Shown here piece by piece: positions 6,556 through 10,461 of a DNA stretch of 10,461 nucleotides. The stretch is taken from assembly GCA_902806215.1 (NCBI GenBank), contig CADCVT010000253.1, positions 1-10,461 of the forward strand, read 5' to 3'. Under the pieces are notes generated by a model. The model saw nothing but the letters and a program-made list of their open reading frames with translations. It did no database searches and was not told the DNA's origin. This DNA is from an uncultured Solirubrobacteraceae bacterium (lineage in GTDB: Bacteria > Actinomycetota > Thermoleophilia > Solirubrobacterales > Solirubrobacteraceae). Both the position numbers and the translations under genes were made by a program. Positions within the stretch are counted from its first letter, which is position 1. Each line of letters opens with the position of its first letter.

Positions 6556-6565
6556 TCCCGCACTT

Positions 6566-7099
6566 ATGCCGATCGCCGTCTTCGGGATCGAGAGCGATGG
6601 CCTCAACCTGGCCGTCAACCTCCTGATCCTCTTCCTGGTCGTGATCTACCTGGCCCTCGTGTACTGGACGTACGCGGACGCGCGCAGGCGGATCGCCGAC
6701 CCGATGCTCATCGGATGCGCTGCCGCCGCCGCGTTCCTGTTCCCGTTCGTCGGGTCGATCGTCTACATGATCGTCCGCCCGCCGGAGTACCTCGACGACG
6801 TGCGCGAGCGCGAGCTCGAGATGCAGGCGGCCGAGGCCCGGATGAACGCGGCCGACTTCCACCTCTGCCCGCACTGCGACTACGAGGTGCGGTCCGAGTT
6901 CCTGCGCTGTCCCAACTGCATGCGCAAGCTCAAGGACCCGTGCACCAACTGCGCCAAGCCGCTCGACCCCGACTGGAAGCTCTGCCCGTACTGCGAGGCC
7001 GAGATCCCCGGCGTCACCCCGGCACCACGCAGCCGCCGCAGACGCAGGTCGGAGGAGACGGCTCCGTTCGAGCCGTTCGCCGACGCGCCTCCGCAGTAA
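6566..7099 (+). CDS. membrane protein with two helices and a C-terminal double zinc ribbon
   Basis: A 177-residue protein. Two hydrophobic helices (about 13-34 and 47-70) flank a loop with TYADARRRIAD. The hairpin (W-x-Y-x-D-A-R-R-R, then FPFVGSIVYMIVRPPEY) resembles the two-helix module found at the N-terminus of many zinc-ribbon and phospholipase-D-like (PLDc_N) membrane proteins. A charged helical segment (71-97) leads to four CxxC knuckles: CPHC (101-104), CPNC (115-118), CTNC (126-129) and CPYC (140-143). These are two zinc ribbons of the DZR type, probably binding two Zn ions. An Arg-rich stretch (155-161) and an acidic Pro-rich tail end the protein. ATG 6566 gives the full first helix and follows a promoter-like pair; the frame upstream is only the shadow of folC. 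The molecular role is unknown; such proteins are usually read as membrane-tethered protein- or nucleic-acid-binding adaptors. Confidence 0.9.
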   Translation: MPIAVFGIESDGLNLAVNLLILFLVVIYLALVYWTYADARRRIADPMLIGCAAAAAFLFPFVGSIVYMIVRPPEYLDDVRERELEMQAAEARMNAADFHLCPHCDYEVRSEFLRCPNCMRKLKDPCTNCAKPLDPDWKLCPYCEAEIPGVTPAPRSRRRRRSEETAPFEPFADAPPQ

Positions 7100-7103
7100 C
7101 CGG

Positions 7104-7131
7104 CTTGAGCATTCACCTGCCCCGCTAACAT
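7104..7131 (+). promoter_or_regulatory. promoter-like sequence before the large exported propeller protein
   Basis: CTTGAG (7104-7109) lies 16 bp before TAACAT (7126-7131), a TAnnnT -10. The GTG start at 7139 is 7 bp after the -10, where transcription itself would be expected to begin, so a leaderless mRNA is likely. The -35 match is weak. Confidence 0.45.
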
Positions 7132-7138
7132 CCGCGCG

Positions 7139-10100
7139 GTGTCAGGGAAGACATCGGCGCTGGCAGGCCTGCTGGCTGCGCTCCTGGCGCTGGCCGGCCC
7201 TGCCATGGGCGCCGAAAGCACGACGTTCCAGGGGAACGCGGCGCATACCGGTGCGTTCAGCGATGAGGGCCTGACGACGCCGCTCGTCCGCCGCTGGGAG
7301 ACGTCGTTCGTCGCGATGGGTCGCGGTCCGCTGATCGGCGAGCCCGGCTACGCGGTGATCGGGCAGGGCCGGGCGTACCTGGTGACGGGCGCCTCGGACG
7401 AGACGGTCAGCTCGACCCTGCGCGCCGTCAGCCTCGACGATGGCCGCGAGCTGTGGGCGCGGCCCGTCCCCGACCAGACCCGGCCCGGGTACGCCGCCGG
7501 CGTGCTCTACCTCGGCGACGGCGAGGGCGACGTGACCGCGTACGACGCGAGCGACGGGTCCCGGTTGTGGTCGACGTCGATCGATCGCAGCGGGACGTCG
7601 GGCCGCAGCACCGAGGTGAAGGGGGCGCCGGTCATCGACGGCGGCACGGTGTTCGTGACCGGCGACGAGGGGAGCTGGGACCCGGCCGTGGTTGCGCTCG
7701 ACGCGACGACCGGGGTCGTCCTGTGGCGCCAGCGCGTGCAGGCCGACTGGGACATCTCGACGCCCGCGGTCGACGCCGATCGCGTCTACGTCGTCGCCGA
7801 GGATCGCGTCTCGGCGCTGGACCGCCGGACCGGCACCCAGGTGTGGACGTGGACGATCCCGTACGCGCCCAACCACTTCTCCGCGGATGGGGGCAGGCCG
7901 CCGCTCGTGCATGGCGGCCGGCTCTACGCGCGCTTCGGGTCGACCGACGGTTTCGGCAGCAACAGCCTCGGCCGCATCTTCGACGTCGCGACGGGCGAGC
8001 TGCTCGGCACCTTCCCGTACCGCGGCGGCACCGATCCCGCGCCCGCCGCGGCGGGGAGGACCTTCGTCCACCTCGACAGGGGGACGCTCCGTGCTCGGGA
8101 CACCGGCACCGGCGCCGACCGTTGGACCTTCACGGGCGACGGCACGCTTCAGTCGGCACCGGTCATCGTCGACGGCGTCGTCTACGCCGGCGCCGAGAGC
8201 GGGCTGCTCTACGCCGTCGACCTGGCCTCGGGTGCCCTCGTCGAGACCGTGGACACCGGCGGCGCGCTGCCCGACGACACGTGGTCGCTGCCCGTCGGCC
8301 TGGCCGTCGGCGAGGGCACGCTCGTCGTGAGGTCCGGCGGGCGGATCGTCGCGTACGGCGCTGCGGGCGACCCGCCGCTCGCGCCGCCGCGGACCCAGCT
8401 CTCCTCGGCCCCCGCTCGGGCCACGACGAGCACGACGGCGCGCCTGACGTTCGCCTCGCCCACCGAGGGCGCGACGTTCGCCTGCCGCCTCGACGGCGGC
8501 CCACCCGCCCCGTGCACCTCGCCGGTCGAGTACGACGGGCTCGCCGAAGGCGCTCATCGGTTCGAGGTGACCGCCACGTCTCTGACCGGTCCCGACCTGT
8601 CGCCGGCCGTGGCGACCTGGAGGGTCATGCCGCCGCCGCTGCCGACCCCGGTGGACGAGGCTCCGAACGTCGGCATCGACCCCGCGCGCACCGAGCACGC
8701 GGTCGTGCCCGGTTTCGGGACGCCGCTCAAGCTGCGCTGGAACCGCCGCGACCTCGCTACGTTCGGCGACGTCGTCACGAAGGACGGCGTCGCGTTCGCC
8801 GTGACCAACGCGCCATACGGACAGGGACGCATCGTCGCGGTCGAGCTCGACACGGGCCGGACGCTGTGGCGCCACGACATGACCGAGGACACCGTCCTCG
8901 GGTTCGACGGCGGCCGCCTGTTCGCCGCCGCTCGCAACGGCGAGACCACGGCGCTCGATCCCGCCACCGGCGCCGTCCTGTGGTCGCGCGACATCGGGTT
9001 CCTCCACATGTTCGAGGACCTCGTCGCCGCGGCCGGCGTCGTCTACGTCTACGGGACGAACCTGGGGCTGATGGCGCTCGACCCGCTCGATGGCTCGACG
9101 CTCTGGTACGACGGCACGGGCGGACCGGTCGCGCTCGACAGCCGCTTCGTCTATGAGAGTAACCGCCGGCGCGACCCGCGAACCGGCGAGATCCTCGAGG
9201 GCGGCGGCGTCGGCACCGACGGGTACCACTACGAGGACGGCCCGGCTCTGCACGACGGGCGGCTTTGGGACGGCGACAAGGTGACGGCTCTCGGGGTCAA
9301 GGAGGGCGCGTTCGACGGCCGGCCCGCGTTCGACCGCGGCCGGGCGTACGCCTTCGGCGGCAACGAGGTCTACGCCCACGATCTGGCCGGCAACCGGCAG
9401 GCGTGGTCGACCAGGGTGTCGTTCGACGGCGAGGCATCGCGGGGTGTCCTGGCAGTCGGCGAGCTCGTCATGACGGGCACGAGCGACGGCGACCTCGTCG
9501 CGCTCGAGTCCGAGACCGGATCCGTGGTCTGGCGGCGCCCGACCGGGCGCGGCGAGATCGCGCGGCACTTCTCCGTCGGCTCGGGGATGGTGCTCGCCAG
9601 CGGTGGCAACGGCCTGATCGCCATCGACCGCGGTGGTGTCGAGGCCACCGGAGGCCCGGCCACGCGGACCCGTGAGACCGCGGCCACCCTGACGTTCGCG
9701 GACGCCCGGGGCCGGGCGCTCGAGTGCCGGCTCGACGAGGGTCTCTGGACGGCGTGCGCGGCGACAGCGACGTACGAGACGCTGGCCGACGGGGCGCATC
9801 GCTTCGAGGTCCGTGCGACCGAGCACCCCGACGACCGCGCGCTGTGGCACTGGCTGGTCGACACGCGGCCGCCGGAGACGTCGATCACCCGCGGGCCGTC
9901 CCCGGTGACCGGAAGCCCCGACGCGCGGTTCGCCTACGCCGCCGACGAGGAGGGCGTCCGGATGCAGTGCCGGCTCGACGGGGCGCCGTGGGGCGAGTGC
10001 GGCGGCGGCCACGGGTACTGGAGCCTCAAGGACGGTGAGCATGTCTTCGAGGCCCGCAGCACCGACATCGTCGGCAACGTCGAGCCGGAGCCGGCCCGGT

Positions 10101-10461
10101 GGACCTGGATCGTCGATCGACGCGTGCCCGAGACCGTCCTGGACGACGTCCCGCCCGCCGTGAGCGAGGCGCGAACCGCCACCTTCGCCTTCTCGAGCTC
10201 GCATGCGACCGCGTCGTTCGAGTGCCGGCTGGGGTCTGCCGACTGGGCTCCCTGCACGTCGCCCCACGGCGTCGAAGGCCTGGCCGACGGCGAGCATCGC
10301 TTCGAGGTCCGCGGTGTGAGCCAGGCGGGCATCACGGATCCCTCACCGGCCGCCCACGTGTGGCGGGTGCAGGCGCCGGTCGAGAAGCCGCCGGTGGACG
10401 AGGAGAAGCCGCCGGTGGACGAGGAGAAGCCGCCGGTGGACGAGGAGAAGCCGCCGGTGGA
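7139..10461 (+). CDS. large exported protein with two PQQ/BamB-like beta-propellers and C-X9-C Ig-like repeats (partial, runs off the end)
   Basis: An open frame of 1107 codons from GTG 7139 to the window edge, without a stop. Residues 1-24 form a signal peptide (SGKTS, a Leu/Ala core, then AMG before AES). Residues about 27-411 make a first propeller of roughly eight blades with the PQQ-repeat signature A-x-D-x-x-T/S-G-x-x-L-W (VVALDATTGVVLW, LYAVDLASG and others). An Ig-like repeat (418-497) follows, then a second propeller (about 511-835; TTALDPATGAVLW, LVALESETGSVVW), three more Ig-like repeats (835-1077), and EKPPVDE repeats from 1082. All eight cysteines seen belong to the four Ig-like pairs. 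No haem c CxxCH is present, so a PQQ dehydrogenase is unlikely; a binding or scaffold role outside the cell is inferred. The C-terminus, and any wall anchor or further domain, is missing. The start follows a promoter-like box at 7126 and has no Shine-Dalgarno. Confidence 0.92.
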   Translation, partial: MSGKTSALAGLLAALLALAGPAMGAESTTFQGNAAHTGAFSDEGLTTPLVRRWETSFVAMGRGPLIGEPGYAVIGQGRAYLVTGASDETVSSTLRAVSLDDGRELWARPVPDQTRPGYAAGVLYLGDGEGDVTAYDASDGSRLWSTSIDRSGTSGRSTEVKGAPVIDGGTVFVTGDEGSWDPAVVALDATTGVVLWRQRVQADWDISTPAVDADRVYVVAEDRVSALDRRTGTQVWTWTIPYAPNHFSADGGRPPLVHGGRLYARFGSTDGFGSNSLGRIFDVATGELLGTFPYRGGTDPAPAAAGRTFVHLDRGTLRARDTGTGADRWTFTGDGTLQSAPVIVDGVVYAGAESGLLYAVDLASGALVETVDTGGALPDDTWSLPVGLAVGEGTLVVRSGGRIVAYGAAGDPPLAPPRTQLSSAPARATTSTTARLTFASPTEGATFACRLDGGPPAPCTSPVEYDGLAEGAHRFEVTATSLTGPDLSPAVATWRVMPPPLPTPVDEAPNVGIDPARTEHAVVPGFGTPLKLRWNRRDLATFGDVVTKDGVAFAVTNAPYGQGRIVAVELDTGRTLWRHDMTEDTVLGFDGGRLFAAARNGETTALDPATGAVLWSRDIGFLHMFEDLVAAAGVVYVYGTNLGLMALDPLDGSTLWYDGTGGPVALDSRFVYESNRRRDPRTGEILEGGGVGTDGYHYEDGPALHDGRLWDGDKVTALGVKEGAFDGRPAFDRGRAYAFGGNEVYAHDLAGNRQAWSTRVSFDGEASRGVLAVGELVMTGTSDGDLVALESETGSVVWRRPTGRGEIARHFSVGSGMVLASGGNGLIAIDRGGVEATGGPATRTRETAATLTFADARGRALECRLDEGLWTACAATATYETLADGAHRFEVRATEHPDDRALWHWLVDTRPPETSITRGPSPVTGSPDARFAYAADEEGVRMQCRLDGAPWGECGGGHGYWSLKDGEHVFEARSTDIVGNVEPEPARWTWIVDRRVPETVLDDVPPAVSEARTATFAFSSSHATASFECRLGSADWAPCTSPHGVEGLADGEHRFEVRGVSQAGITDPSPAAHVWRVQAPVEKPPVDEEKPPVDEEKPPVDEEKPPV
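8390..8629 (+). repeat. Ig-like C-X9-C repeat 1, between the two propellers
   Basis: Residues 418-497 of the propeller protein. Landmarks are LTFASP, CRLDGG with Cys449, Cys459 ten residues on, GLAEGAHRFEVTA, and a closing TWRV. It matches the three repeats after the second propeller, but here it is inserted between propellers as a spacer. Confidence 0.85.
9641..10369 (+). repeat. three tandem Ig-like C-X9-C repeats
   Basis: Units at about 9641-9865, 9869-10117 and 10124-10369 (residues 835-909, 911-993, 996-1077). Each has CRL at the first Cys (863, 944, 1029), the second Cys exactly ten residues later (873, 954, 1039), then DG exactly 11-12 residues after that, followed by xHxFE and a closing W. 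At the DNA level the best-kept stretch is the one encoding the DGxHRFEVR segment (near 9788 and 10288). The constant spacing suggests one disulphide per domain. Such repeats are common in exported proteins of high-GC actinobacteria. Confidence 0.88.
10382..10461 (+). repeat. 21-bp tandem repeats encoding EKPPVDE, running off the window
   Basis: Units at 10382-10402, 10403-10423 and 10424-10444 are identical, and a fourth is cut after 17 bases at 10461. Each encodes EKPPVDE in the frame of the propeller protein. The product is an acidic, proline-rich, extended linker of the kind that spans a cell wall. Total copy number is unknown because the window ends inside the array. Confidence 0.95.

Noticed and set aside
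6302..6565. Upstream extension of the zinc-ribbon protein to 6302
   Set aside because: Shadow of folC and the 39-residue gene. The first membrane helix and the promoter-like pair fit ATG 6566.
7453..9156. 567-codon + strand frame inside the propeller gene
   Set aside because: Arg-rich low-complexity translation in a shifted frame. The real frame from 7139 is continuous through the same interval with no stop.
7220..9640. PQQ-dependent alcohol/glucose dehydrogenase activity for the propeller protein
   Set aside because: Only the general blade repeat is seen. There is no cytochrome c CxxCH and no adjacent-cysteine disulphide ring of PQQ dehydrogenases; the propellers contain no cysteine.
7142..10297. 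1051-codon open frame on the - strand under the propeller protein
   Set aside because: The + strand frame has a signal peptide, repeated blades and regular cysteine pairs. The antisense frame mirrors its codon bias and its Arg/Ala/Gly/Val-rich product shows no domains.
1..10461. CRISPR arrays, tRNA/rRNA genes, insertion sequences, phage or toxin-antitoxin genes
   Set aside because: No spaced direct repeats, cloverleaf-like segments, transposase motifs or paired toxin-antitoxin frames were found on reading through. The only tandem repeats are in coding frames.

Overview
The window is very GC-rich, gene-dense bacterial DNA with every supported gene on the + strand, GTG/TTG starts, gaps under 65 bp and long spurious antisense frames. 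The gene content suggests a high-GC actinobacterium. A Thermoleophilia / Solirubrobacterales-type genome is the best guess, from three features: Lys/Ala tails carrying a Cys pair, C-X9-C Ig-like repeats, and -10 boxes lying just upstream of start codons. That placement is inference from memory of such genomes, not from a search.

Layout. (1) 1-189: C-terminus of ClpX, cut by the window start, followed 3 bp later by a small basic protein of unknown function (193-453). (2) 513-2579: a three-gene block of an ECF-type sigma factor, a small exported Lys-rich protein, and a single-pass membrane protein with a long Pro/Lys/Arg/Gln-rich outer tail. I read this as a candidate envelope-signalling unit in which the third gene takes the place of an anti-sigma factor. 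A hairpin at 2582-2600 closes it. (3) 2627-6530: valyl-tRNA synthetase, FolC and a 39-residue membrane protein, each joined to the next by a GTGA stop/start overlap and so probably translationally coupled. (4) 6566-7099: a two-helix membrane protein with a double zinc ribbon, behind its own promoter-like sequence. (5) 7139-10461: a very large exported protein, open at the window end, with two PQQ/BamB-like beta-propellers, four C-X9-C Ig-like repeats, and the start of a 7-residue tandem repeat on which the window stops.

How it fits together. clpX, valS, folC and a following small membrane gene recall a conserved actinobacterial housekeeping order. The sigma block looks like lineage-specific material placed inside it. 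Three genes (2627, 6566, 7139) have a TAnnnT hexamer 7-10 bp before the start codon and no Shine-Dalgarno, which suggests leaderless mRNAs. The 39-residue gene, by contrast, has a strong GGAGG. No tRNA, rRNA, CRISPR array, insertion sequence or phage gene was seen, and there is no gene-free stretch over 300 bp.
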